This document shows, one piece after another, positions 10,036-19,566 of a stretch of 36,766 nucleotides of DNA. Position numbers and translations under genes: made by a program. Numbering within the stretch: the stretch's first letter is position 1; the number at the start of each line of letters is the position of its first letter. The stretch spans positions 1 to 36,766 of the forward strand of contig JAESTK010000136.1 in NCBI GenBank assembly GCA_016763645.1. Reading direction: 5' to 3'. A model generated the notes under the pieces. It was not told the DNA's origin. It saw only the letters and a list, made by a program, of their open reading frames with translations, and ran no database searches. Source of the DNA: Flavobacteriales bacterium. GTDB lineage: Bacteria > Bacteroidota > Bacteroidia > Flavobacteriales_G > NORP312.

Positions 10036-11589
10036 ATGAATAGAGTTTTAGCTGTTATAGCAATTTTAGGACTAATTTCCTGCGAAAATCGAGAAACAAT
10101 TGTTTTTTGTGATGCAGAAACAGTTGCCGGAGGAGACATAATATGCGGGGATGATACCTTGAGTGGAGGGCAGAACATAACAGCGGAAGAAGCATACTCA
10201 GGAGTATTTTCCTTGAAATTAAACGAGGGCAAACCTTATGGGTTCGGATATGTTCTCAAGCAGCCTAATTTGGGTGAAAAGTATTTGGTTTCGGTGTACC
10301 TTAAAGGAAAAGCAATTTTAATTGTTAGCGGGAAGGAGATATACATTAGAAAAGAGATTGAGTCTAACGAAAGCGATTGGGAAAAGCATACTATTTCGTT
10401 TCGCGTTCCTATTTATAATCAATCTTCAATTAATATTTTCTGCTGGAATCCGTATGAAGAACCTGCTTATTTTGATGATTTCGAAATAAGTAACGGAGAG
10501 CCTAAAAAAAATGGATTAGAAACACTTCATTTTTTAATGCACCCAGGTGTTTTAGATAATATTCGAAAAAATAGAGCAATAGCTATTAACCAGAAATTAA
10601 TTACTAAAGATTTAAAACAATACCAGAAGGCATATTTGAATCAAAAGCCGATAAAAATTAGATTAAAAGGAGATTGGACTGACCACGTTGCTGGAGATAA
10701 ATTTTCGTTTCGCGTAAAATCTAAACACGCTATTTATCAGGACATGAGTCGATTTTCTGTCCAATCGCCTGAGATGAGATATTTTTTGCACGAATGGGTG
10801 TACCATAAAATGTTAGAAGAGGAGGGAATTTTGACGACCAGTTATAGTTTTTGTAATGTAAGTATTAACGAGATTAACATGGGAATTCATACCGTTGAAG
10901 AGCATCTGTCTAAATCTTTATTAGCAAGGTATGATATCGGTAGCGGTGCTATTCTTAAATACGATGAAACTCTTTTTTTTGAAGGAGTTAAGTCAACCAA
11001 TAGTGAGAACTTATTGATAGAACAATGCGATATTAAAATATATCAACCGTTCAAAAAGCTTGATTCTATTCAGTTAAAAACAGCCTCACGACTTGTTAAC
11101 GCCTATACATCTGCAAGTTTGCCCATAGATTCTATTTTTGATTTGCGAAAACTTGCGAAGTTTTTGGCTGTTGTCGATTTAAATAAAGCCTATCATTCGG
11201 TTAGATGGCACAATATGCGTTGGTATTTTAACTCAGAAACAAGTTTGTTAGAGCCTATTGGATACGATGGTATTGGTTCAGGTGGAGTTTCTAAAAGAAA
11301 CAACGTAGGGTTAATTTTCGATTTACCGAAGGGCAACAATTTAATTGACGATTTATATATTCATCAGCACCTAGAAAATGAAGAGTTTAGATTGCTTTAT
11401 CTTAAGTTCTGTAAAGAAGTAGCAGCGGAGAGTTACATAGCTAGCTTTATCAAAAAATATGAAGAGGAGATTAGAACTTTTGAAAAGATAATTCAAGCAG
11501 ATTTTCCTGAATACACATACGATTACAATTTTTTAAAAGAAAGTGCTCAGCAGATGGTCAAGTCTATGAACCAAGAGAAAAAGCGTTAA
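10036..11589 (+). CDS. CotH-kinase-like protein with lipoprotein-like signal and N-terminal CBM-like region
   Basis: Start ATG 10036 gives MNRVLAVIAILGLISCENRE (lipobox-like LISC). KIRLKGDWTDHVAGDKFSFRVKSK, MRYFLHEWVYHKMLEEEGILTTSYSFCNVSIN, NMGIHTVEEHLSK, AVVDLNKAYHSVRWHNMRWYF resemble CotH. Confidence 0.7.
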   Translation: MNRVLAVIAILGLISCENRETIVFCDAETVAGGDIICGDDTLSGGQNITAEEAYSGVFSLKLNEGKPYGFGYVLKQPNLGEKYLVSVYLKGKAILIVSGKEIYIRKEIESNESDWEKHTISFRVPIYNQSSINIFCWNPYEEPAYFDDFEISNGEPKKNGLETLHFLMHPGVLDNIRKNRAIAINQKLITKDLKQYQKAYLNQKPIKIRLKGDWTDHVAGDKFSFRVKSKHAIYQDMSRFSVQSPEMRYFLHEWVYHKMLEEEGILTTSYSFCNVSINEINMGIHTVEEHLSKSLLARYDIGSGAILKYDETLFFEGVKSTNSENLLIEQCDIKIYQPFKKLDSIQLKTASRLVNAYTSASLPIDSIFDLRKLAKFLAVVDLNKAYHSVRWHNMRWYFNSETSLLEPIGYDGIGSGGVSKRNNVGLIFDLPKGNNLIDDLYIHQHLENEEFRLLYLKFCKEVAAESYIASFIKKYEEEIRTFEKIIQADFPEYTYDYNFLKESAQQMVKSMNQEKKR

Positions 11590-11597
11590 TAAATCTA

Positions 11598-12809
11598 CTA
11601 TTGTTTTACTATTTTAAACGAGTGCTCAAGCTTATTATTTCCCCACACTTCTAAAAAGTAAATTCCCGTAGGCTGTTCCAAATTTAAAACAACCGTATTG
11701 ATTCCCAATTGCATAGTGGTAGTTTGCGTACTCACTTTTCGCCCACTGACATCTTTAACCACAAGGATCTTTTTATTTTGATTAGTTACATTATCGTAGA
11801 ACAAATTAAAACTTTTGCTTGCCGGATTGGGAAAAACATACGATGCGAATGATGACGAAGCACCGTGGTAGATGCCAGATGCTACTTCCAAATCTTGACC
11901 ATTTAATGATAGCCATTCTTCATTAAAATTATAGTTAGATCCAGAAATGGTATACGTAGGCAAGTTTGTTGTATTCAGGTCAACTACGTCTACTGATATC
12001 TTGTAAGTTCCCTTCGCAAGCTTAGAAAAAAGAAACATACCGTCTAAATCGGTAGTTGATGTAAGTAATATATTATTGTCGATGTCGAGCAAATAAACAT
12101 CTACATTAGCAAGTGGAGTATCATCAGTTTTGTTGGGACCTTGAGTAATTTGACCTCCTATTTCCCCTCCGTAAATATTAAGAGCATTGGCCAGATTTAA
12201 AAAGCCATCCATAAAACTATTTACATAAGTGTCTACCCAACCAGTATCAATATTCGATGGAACAATGAGGTTGTAATCTATAGTGTAATCATCGGTTATT
12301 GTTGTGGAATTTGGGTAAAACAAAGTGCTAGTGCCTTGAGTAAACCAAACAGGAACAGTAGATGTGCCTTGCCCGAACTGCGTATTAATACCAGATAATA
12401 TCATCATTAATGTATCGCCTAATAGTGCTGAATCGGGTAAAATATCAGATAAACTCGGTGGATTTGAAAAGGAATTTAGCGTAAAACCATTTTGTAATAC
12501 GAGAGTATTTAGGCTATTTACATTAGCATCGTAAAGCCCAATATTATGGTGTCCAGTAAACGTAAAATTGCAATTAACAATGCTGTCATTGATGATAGAA
12601 CAGTTGTCTGGATTAATTACGGTAGAGGTTCCCTGCGATAACCAGAAAGTAGTAGAAGTCCCCTGAGTAAATAGGGTGTTTGTTCCGGTAAATTCTAAAG
12701 ATAATATTTGCCCTTGCTCAGCGTTGCTAGGGTTCACTCCTACTAAGCTTTGCCCGAAAATACTGTTAACGACAAAAATTGTCATCAATATTAGACTTAA
12801 TGTTCTCAT
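11598..12809 (-). CDS. Secreted protein with two IPT-like repeats containing QGTST motif pairs, carboxypeptidase-regulatory-like domain and T9SS C-terminal sorting domain
   Basis: Signal peptide; 4x QGTST; DDTPLANVDVYLLDIDNN...TTDLDGMFLFSKLAKGTYKI; C-terminal YVFPNPASKSFNLFYD...GIYFLEVWGNNKLEHSFKIVKQ (T9SS type A). Confidence 0.75.
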   Translation of the reverse strand: MRTLSLILMTIFVVNSIFGQSLVGVNPSNAEQGQILSLEFTGTNTLFTQGTSTTFWLSQGTSTVINPDNCSIINDSIVNCNFTFTGHHNIGLYDANVNSLNTLVLQNGFTLNSFSNPPSLSDILPDSALLGDTLMMILSGINTQFGQGTSTVPVWFTQGTSTLFYPNSTTITDDYTIDYNLIVPSNIDTGWVDTYVNSFMDGFLNLANALNIYGGEIGGQITQGPNKTDDTPLANVDVYLLDIDNNILLTSTTDLDGMFLFSKLAKGTYKISVDVVDLNTTNLPTYTISGSNYNFNEEWLSLNGQDLEVASGIYHGASSSFASYVFPNPASKSFNLFYDNVTNQNKKILVVKDVSGRKVSTQTTTMQLGINTVVLNLEQPTGIYFLEVWGNNKLEHSFKIVKQ

Positions 12810-12823
12810 CTCTTACGTTTTAA

Positions 12824-12831
12824 CAAAAGTA
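12824..12831 (-). promoter_or_regulatory. TAnnTTTG -7 box (TACTTTTG) upstream of the QGTST-repeat gene
   Basis: Exact match 14 nt upstream of the start codon at 12809; -33 element not evident. Confidence 0.4.
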
Positions 12832-12835
12832 GGTA

Positions 12836-14821
12836 TTATTTTTCATTTAGGTTTAAAGCATACCGAGCGTCAAGCATAACTTGACTTTTAAAAGTCCTTT
12901 TTTCGAAAACAGCTTTGTTAAAAATTTTGATTTGCCACGCTTTATTAAATTTAATATGGATTAGCTCATTTCTAAGTTGTTCGTTAGGTTCATTTTGGAC
13001 AAGATTGTCAATAAAAGCATTACAAAACCTTTCTCTGTGTTTCGTGTAAAAAGAGGCATCGTTGCTTAGCTCCCAAAATTTCATAAAACAATGGATATTA
13101 GAATCAAGATTCCCCTCGTTGTAATAGAGAATGCTGAGGTTGAGCCATGTTTTCTCAAAATACGGGTTGATTCGAACGGATGAGGATAGTAGCTTTTTTG
13201 ATTTTTCAAAATTACTTCTTGTACTTTCTATAGACGCCAAGTTATTAAGCACATGTATGTGATAGGGGTTATGAGCATACGATTTAGAAAAATAAACGTA
13301 AGCAGAATCTAAATTATTTTGATTAATGTACTCGATTCCTATATACCAGTCTATTGGAGTACTATGTGGATCGAAAACAAGATTGTGGGATTTGGCTTTT
13401 TTAAATAATTCGATTGACAGTTCTGAATTCGACTGGTCTCGGAATTGCATTGCCTTTTTTAAGATTGTTTCGGAATAAAACCTATTTGTAAAGACAAGTA
13501 GAGTTAGAACTGAGATAAATAAAGTAACCGGTTTCCATAATAATTTAAAGTTATATGTTCGGATTTTGTCATTTATCATTGTTGGTAAAATGAGGAAAAT
13601 TGATAAAAGTTTTACCTCAACACGTTCATTTGGGAAACTAAATAAAGACACACACAGATAGGAGACGAACCCTCCAAATAATACGATTAGGAGCAGTTTT
13701 TCTTTTTTACTAGAACGAATTATTTGAGAAAGATATAACCAAGCTGCGCATCCAAGAAAGCTAAGAATAGCAAAAAGCCCTAAGAGTCCTCTTTCTACCA
13801 TAATTTGTAAAAAATCGTTATGTGCCCTTTGAAAGAAAGTTGTCGAATTTCTTGCTAGAGAATCTCCCACACCTAAGTTTAAAACTTCAACTTTCCAAGA
13901 AGAAAGTCCAGATCCAAACCAAGGGTTTTCTGTAAATAGCGTTACACTGTTTTTCCATAATTCCAACCTATCATTTACCCCTCCTTGTTTGAAGTCTACA
14001 ACTGAGTGGATGTGAGTCAAAAGGGAAGGTAGATTTCCAGTAAAATAATAGACGGCTCCCCCAGCGAGCATAGCGACAGTGGCAAGGATAATTATTTTTA
14101 TTCTGCTTCTTTTATCTAGAGAGCTTTTGGAGAAGAATACAAGAAAAATAATGGTTGTCAGCCCTCCCACAATAAAAGATAACCACACAGCTCTGACTTG
14201 AAGAATGAAAATCATTGCAATCGCAACTATCGAAAAGGGGATAAATGACAACCTTGAAAGCTTATTCAAGCCGGTATCGATTCGTAACGCCAAACATAAA
14301 AACAAAGTCAATAAGATAAATTGAGCGAATAAATTACGGTGGCCAAGAAATGAATTTACCTGATAGGTGAGGACATGGTTTACTTCGAAATTAGATGCTA
14401 GTTGAATGTATTGGTAAACACCATAAAGCAAGACAACCGAACCGATAACAATTAGGACCGACCACAAATGAGAGAAGAACAAACAAATTTTATTGAAGTA
14501 CAAGTTGAATAGTAAATGAAGTAACAAAAGAAACGAGACATCTTTACTGAGTTCAATAATTCCGTCACTAGTATTCCCACTGATTACCAACGATGAAACG
14601 GAATAAAGAACATAAACAAAGTAGATAACAATTAAAAGGTGAATTTTATGATAAGTTCTATTGAATAGAAACACCAACAGACCAACCGTTAAAATGAAAC
14701 TTAGATAAAGCGTTTTAGGAATTAAATTGGGGTCAAGTACCTTGGTTGAGCAACAAAAAACAGTCGCCATTATTAGTGCGAGAAATAAAAAAGGAAAGTT
14801 TAAAAACTTTTTCAAGCTCAA
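12836..14821 (-). CDS. O-antigen ligase/polymerase (Wzy_C/WaaL-like) membrane protein with C-terminal TPR-like region
   Basis: Multi-TM N-terminal region, FFQRAHNDFLQIMVERGLLGL (Wzy_C motif), C-terminal region with TPR-like helices (SAYVYFSKSYAHNPYHIHVLNNLASIE...). Confidence 0.85.
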   Translation of the reverse strand: MSLKKFLNFPFLFLALIMATVFCCSTKVLDPNLIPKTLYLSFILTVGLLVFLFNRTYHKIHLLIVIYFVYVLYSVSSLVISGNTSDGIIELSKDVSFLLLLHLLFNLYFNKICLFFSHLWSVLIVIGSVVLLYGVYQYIQLASNFEVNHVLTYQVNSFLGHRNLFAQFILLTLFLCLALRIDTGLNKLSRLSFIPFSIVAIAMIFILQVRAVWLSFIVGGLTTIIFLVFFSKSSLDKRSRIKIIILATVAMLAGGAVYYFTGNLPSLLTHIHSVVDFKQGGVNDRLELWKNSVTLFTENPWFGSGLSSWKVEVLNLGVGDSLARNSTTFFQRAHNDFLQIMVERGLLGLFAILSFLGCAAWLYLSQIIRSSKKEKLLLIVLFGGFVSYLCVSLFSFPNERVEVKLLSIFLILPTMINDKIRTYNFKLLWKPVTLFISVLTLLVFTNRFYSETILKKAMQFRDQSNSELSIELFKKAKSHNLVFDPHSTPIDWYIGIEYINQNNLDSAYVYFSKSYAHNPYHIHVLNNLASIESTRSNFEKSKKLLSSSVRINPYFEKTWLNLSILYYNEGNLDSNIHCFMKFWELSNDASFYTKHRERFCNAFIDNLVQNEPNEQLRNELIHIKFNKAWQIKIFNKAVFEKRTFKSQVMLDARYALNLNEK

Positions 14822-14866
14822 TATATTTTTATCAGTTCACTAAAAAGAAAATTGAGAATAGTTTAA

Positions 14867-16405
14867 TCACCCAGCCCAACTTTCTCTATCCAAACTTCTG
14901 TATTGGATAGCTTCAGCTAAGTGATTAGTTTCAATATTAGTACTATTTTCTAAATCAGCAATGGTCCTCGATACTTTTAGAATTCTATCGTAGGCTCTGG
15001 CTGATAACCCTAGCTTATCCATTGCAGTTTTGAGTAGAGCTGTGCCTTCGGGTGAGATTCTACACACTTCTCTTAACTGTTTCGACTCCATTTGTGCATT
15101 ACAATGCACTTCTTTAGTTGAATCGAATCTTTTTTCTTGAATATTTCTTGCTTTAATAACTCTTTCCCGGACGATTTCGCTATTTTCTTCAATCGTTTCT
15201 GAACTTAGCTCATCAAATTTCACTGGTATTACCTCAATGTGGATATCAATTCTATCCAACAGCGGACCAGATATTTTATTCAAATAATTTTGTACTACTC
15301 CTGGGGCGCATACGCAATCTTTTTCTGGATGATTATAATACCCGCAAGGGCATGGATTCATTGATGAGATTAACATAAAACTGGCAGGATATTCTACTGT
15401 AAATTTAGCCCTCGAAATAGTAACACATCTATCTTCGAGGGGCTGCCTCATCACTTCTAAAACGGATCTTTTATACTCTGGTAACTCGTCTAAAAATAGA
15501 ACTCCGTTATGTGCTAAAGAAATTTCTCCAGGCTGTGGAAAGCTCCCTCCGCCAACTAAAGCAACATCGCTAATAGTGTGATGAGGACTACGAAACGGAC
15601 GTAAAGTAATTAGTCCAGCACCTTTTTCCATCTTTCCCGAAACGGAGTGAATCTTAGTAGTTTCGAGAGCCTCGTGTAAATTTAAAGGGGGCAAAATTGT
15701 AGGAAGCCTTTTGGCCAACATTGTTTTTCCTGCTCCGGGTGGTCCAACCATAATGGCATTGTGTCCTCCTGCAGCAGCAATTTCAAGCGCTCGTTTAATG
15801 TTTTCTTGCCCTTTTACATCCGAAAAATCGATAGGGCTGCCACTTAGTTTTTCATAAAATTCTTTTCGGGTATCTACAGTAGTTTTCTCTAATTTAATTT
15901 TGTCATCAAAAAAATCGATTACCTCTTTTATATTGTCAACTCCGAAAACATCTAAATCTCCGACAATGGCTGCTTCTTTGGCATTTTCTTTGGGAAGAAT
16001 AATCCCTTTAAATCCATCTTCTCGCGCTTTGATCGCAATGGGTAAGATCCCTTTTAATGGTTGCAATCCTCCGTCAAGCGAAAGCTCTCCCATGATTACA
16101 TAGTCACCAACTTTTTCAGATTTAATTTGTTCGGAAGCAGCTAAAATTCCTATGGCAATGGTGAGGTCGTATGCAGATCCTTCTTTGCGAATATCGGCAG
16201 GAGCCATGTTTATGGTTATTCCTTTTCCTGGAATTTTGTAGCCGTTGTTTTTTAGCGCGGCATCAATTCGTTGTTGGCTTTCTTTTACTGCGTTGTCGGG
16301 CAAGCCGACAAGAAAAAACTTGATGCCTTTACCAATATTTACCTCAACTGTTATGGTCGTGGCACTTACCCCATAAACTGCACTGCCAAATGTTTTAACA
16401 AGCAT
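14867..16405 (-). CDS. comM: YifB/ComM family Mg-chelatase-like AAA ATPase
   Basis: GPPGAGKTMLAKRLPTILPPL, RPFRSPHHTISDVALVGGG, GVLFLDELPEYKRSVLEVMRQPLED, SSMNPCPCGYYN. Confidence 0.96.
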   Translation of the reverse strand: MLVKTFGSAVYGVSATTITVEVNIGKGIKFFLVGLPDNAVKESQQRIDAALKNNGYKIPGKGITINMAPADIRKEGSAYDLTIAIGILAASEQIKSEKVGDYVIMGELSLDGGLQPLKGILPIAIKAREDGFKGIILPKENAKEAAIVGDLDVFGVDNIKEVIDFFDDKIKLEKTTVDTRKEFYEKLSGSPIDFSDVKGQENIKRALEIAAAGGHNAIMVGPPGAGKTMLAKRLPTILPPLNLHEALETTKIHSVSGKMEKGAGLITLRPFRSPHHTISDVALVGGGSFPQPGEISLAHNGVLFLDELPEYKRSVLEVMRQPLEDRCVTISRAKFTVEYPASFMLISSMNPCPCGYYNHPEKDCVCAPGVVQNYLNKISGPLLDRIDIHIEVIPVKFDELSSETIEENSEIVRERVIKARNIQEKRFDSTKEVHCNAQMESKQLREVCRISPEGTALLKTAMDKLGLSARAYDRILKVSRTIADLENSTNIETNHLAEAIQYRSLDRESWAG

Positions 16406-16976
16406 TATAGGTTGATTTCTACAAAGTCGATTAAGGAATGAATGACCTTGATGTGTATTTCTTGAACCCTATCTGCATATTCGCTGTGTGGGGCTCTAAT
16501 TTCAACGTTACAATGCTGGGCTAATTCTCCACCATCTTTACCAGTTAGTCCAATTACCACCATCCCCTTTTTTTGAGCCATTTTGGCTGCATTCACCACA
16601 TTTTTAGAATTGCCACTAGTGCTGATGGCTAGTAAAATATCATCGGGTCGACCATGGGCTTGTACGAAACGAGAAAATATTTTACCGTAACCAAAATCGT
16701 TGGCGGTGCAGGTAATATAAGCGGGGTCTGAAATCGCGATGGCTGGTAAGGGGTCCCGTTTCGCTCGAAAACGCCCAGTAAATTCTTCAGCAAAGTGCAT
16801 GGAATCACTCATCGAGCCACCATTGCCACAGGCAATAATTTTATGGTCGTTTAGCAACGCAGCAAGCATGAAATTACCTGCGGTGTAGATACTTTAAAAT
16901 TCTTATCTTGCGAAATAAACTCTTCAAGAACCTTATTCGCCTCAGTAAAATGATGTCTAATATTATCTATACTCAT
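16405..16976 (-). CDS. gmhA: SIS-domain sedoheptulose-7-phosphate isomerase-like (GmhA/DiaA family), disrupted by a -1 frameshift near 16893
   Basis: ORF track gives 16405..16869 only. The minus strand from ATG 16976 encodes [28 protein letters not shown]; a one-base shift joins it to [46 protein letters not shown]. Confidence 0.82.
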
Positions 16977-17016
16977 CTGAGATCAAATATAGGGATTTAG
17001 CTTTATTTGGTAGAAT

Positions 17017-19455
17017 TTACTTTGCTTTTTCGTAGAGTGATAATCCTTTTTCAAGCCAAGCTTTGAAGGTAGCAACATTTCCGTGATTTCGATAGTCTGC
17101 TGATCCGTTTGCTAAATCTTCACCATTTGGCCCAATCATTCTGTAGTACGGTTGGGCATTTATATTATAGTGGCTTGCCTGATAATAACTCCATTTGTTC
17201 CCTGTAGTTCTTAGTGTTTTGGTCCTTGTGCCGATAGTAACTTCTATTTGCTCTTCTTGAGGTAAATCAATGTCTTCGTCAACATATAAAGAAATCATTA
17301 CGACATTATTTCTTAAGATTTCTATAACGCCAGGCTCTCCCCAAACGTCTTGTTCCATTTTACGACAATTTACGCAGGCATGACCTGTAAAATCTAATAT
17401 TGCAGGCTTTCCTACTTTTTTTGCATAGGCTAATCCTTGTTCTAAATCGTGAAATAGCGATAAGTTGTGAACTCCAAGGTGGGCACCCTTTACATGTTCT
17501 TTCGATGCGCCACCACCTTGTGAATTACCCACTCCAAACGGAGACTCACTATAATGTGTTGCAGGAGGGAAACCGCTAATTAATTTAAGTGGAGCTCCCC
17601 ATAAACCAGGGATTAAGTAGACAACAAAAATTAGGGTTGTAATTCCTAATAGCACTCTGCCAACAGATAGAGATTCTATTGGACTATCATGAGGCATTTT
17701 TATTTTGCCAAAAAGATAGAGTGCCAACACGGCAAAAATACCGATCCAGATTGCCAAAAATAATTCTCGTTCGAGCAAGTGAGCTTGAACTACTAAGTCA
17801 GCATTTGAAAGAAATTTGAATGCAAATGCTAGCTCTAAAAATCCTAAGAAAACTTTTACGGTATTTAACCAACCTCCCGATTGAGGCAACGAGTTTAACC
17901 AACCCGGAAAAGCGGCAAATAAACCAAAAGGAAGAGCAAGAGCAAGAGAAAAACCAAGCATGCCAATTGCAGGCCCCATAAATCCTATAGTTGCTGCTTC
18001 GAATAATAGAGTTCCGACAATCGGTCCAGTACATGAAAAGGAAACCAAGGCAAGCGTAGCAGCCATAAAGAAAATTCCAATAAAACCACCTTTGTCTGAT
18101 GCACTGTCGGCTTTGTTTACCCATGAAGCGGGTAATGTTATTTCGAATGCACCCATAAAGGATATGGCAAACACTACGAGCATAACAAAAAAGAAGATAT
18201 TGAAATATATATTGGTTGATAGGGCATTTAAGGCATCGGGGCCAAAAATTGCGGAAACGGACAAACCAAGTCCCACGTATATTACAATGATAGAAATGCC
18301 ATAAAAAATGGCATTTCTAATGCCTGCTGCTTTGGTTTTACTTTGCTTGGTGAAAAAACTTACTGTCATAGGAATCATAGGGAACACACAAGGAGTCAAC
18401 AAAGCCGCAAAACCACCCAAAAACGCAAGAAAAAACAGCGTAACTAAAGACCTATCAGAACTAGAATCTGATTCTTCGATGTCAGTATCAGTAGAAGAGA
18501 TTTCGGCTACTACATTTTCTCCGACAGAAAACTCAAATTCAATATACTCCGGAGGTAAGCATTTAGTGTCATCGCAGGTCATGTAAACTAACTCTCCCTT
18601 TATTTTTGCACCAGATTCGGTTAGTTTTACTTTTTGTGTAAATGTTGCTTCTGTAGAAAAAAACGACAATTCCATGTCGAAATTTGGATCGTATTCATTG
18701 TGTACGTTTTCGCTTTCTGCTACTTTACCGATAAGTTCATAGCCAGTTGTATTTTCTTCAAATATAAATTCTGTTGGTACCGGACCATCTCCAGTTAAAT
18801 GTTGTGAATAGACGTGCCATCCTTCTTCAATTTTTACTTTAAAAATAAGCTCATATTCATTGTTCCCAATGTCTTTTGTTTCATATGTCCAACTTACTGG
18901 GTCAAAAATTTGAGATTCGTTATTAGGCGTTTCAACTGACGCTGGGGTTTCGCTGCTTTTCACCTCTTTTAATCTGACTTCACCCTTGTTTGACTGGCTT
19001 AATTTAAATTCGAAATCAATATCAGTAGGAGGTAAACATTTGGAAGCATCGCAAACCATGAAGTTTAAATATCCTTTTACTGTTGCTGATTCTTCTGATA
19101 GAGTTACTATTTGTTTAAACGTTACTTCGTTTTCGAAGTAGTTTAGTTTCATATCAAAATTCGGGTCGAATTCCGTAATTGGTTTTGGCTCCGTTACTCC
19201 GTTTTCTAATACATACCCATTGCCATCATCATAATTAAAAGTAGTGGCGATAGGACCATCATCATTTGGTAAAAACTGAGAATACATGTGCCAATGTTTG
19301 TCGATTGTGGCATGAAACGAAAGTTCGAATTTATTTCCGTCAATACTTTTCGAATCAAATGTCCATTTTACTGGTTCGTAAATTTGTGAATACGAAATAC
19401 TTGCACTTAAAACAAGTATGATTGCAAGAAGAGATGATTGTAGTTTTTTTAGCAT
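17017..19455 (-). CDS. dsbD: Protein-disulfide reductase DsbD family with tandem duplicated N-terminal domain and C-terminal thioredoxin domain
   Basis: FLGGFAALLTPCVFPMIPMTVSFFTKQ, SCTGPIVGTLL, thioredoxin motif DFTGHACVNCRKME; two copies of the nDsbD-like domain. Confidence 0.92.
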   Translation of the reverse strand: MLKKLQSSLLAIILVLSASISYSQIYEPVKWTFDSKSIDGNKFELSFHATIDKHWHMYSQFLPNDDGPIATTFNYDDGNGYVLENGVTEPKPITEFDPNFDMKLNYFENEVTFKQIVTLSEESATVKGYLNFMVCDASKCLPPTDIDFEFKLSQSNKGEVRLKEVKSSETPASVETPNNESQIFDPVSWTYETKDIGNNEYELIFKVKIEEGWHVYSQHLTGDGPVPTEFIFEENTTGYELIGKVAESENVHNEYDPNFDMELSFFSTEATFTQKVKLTESGAKIKGELVYMTCDDTKCLPPEYIEFEFSVGENVVAEISSTDTDIEESDSSSDRSLVTLFFLAFLGGFAALLTPCVFPMIPMTVSFFTKQSKTKAAGIRNAIFYGISIIVIYVGLGLSVSAIFGPDALNALSTNIYFNIFFFVMLVVFAISFMGAFEITLPASWVNKADSASDKGGFIGIFFMAATLALVSFSCTGPIVGTLLFEAATIGFMGPAIGMLGFSLALALPFGLFAAFPGWLNSLPQSGGWLNTVKVFLGFLELAFAFKFLSNADLVVQAHLLERELFLAIWIGIFAVLALYLFGKIKMPHDSPIESLSVGRVLLGITTLIFVVYLIPGLWGAPLKLISGFPPATHYSESPFGVGNSQGGGASKEHVKGAHLGVHNLSLFHDLEQGLAYAKKVGKPAILDFTGHACVNCRKMEQDVWGEPGVIEILRNNVVMISLYVDEDIDLPQEEQIEVTIGTRTKTLRTTGNKWSYYQASHYNINAQPYYRMIGPNGEDLANGSADYRNHGNVATFKAWLEKGLSLYEKAK

Positions 19456-19487
19456 TGTTATTCGCGTTTATTTTTGAAGTACAGCTC

Positions 19488-19495
19488 CAAAAGTA
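19488..19495 (-). promoter_or_regulatory. TAnnTTTG -7 box (TACTTTTG) upstream of dsbD
   Basis: Exact match 32 nt upstream of the dsbD start. Confidence 0.4.
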
Positions 19496-19566
19496 GCTTT
19501 AAATTAAGAAATAGGATGTTTTTTAGATTTCAAATTATTGGATTCCTAATTTAGTAATTATTGAAA

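Noticed and set aside
3475-14821. Phage, transposon or genomic-island boundaries around the glycan region
   Set aside because: No transposase, integrase, tRNA or flanking direct repeats were seen; orientation changes alone are not evidence of mobility.
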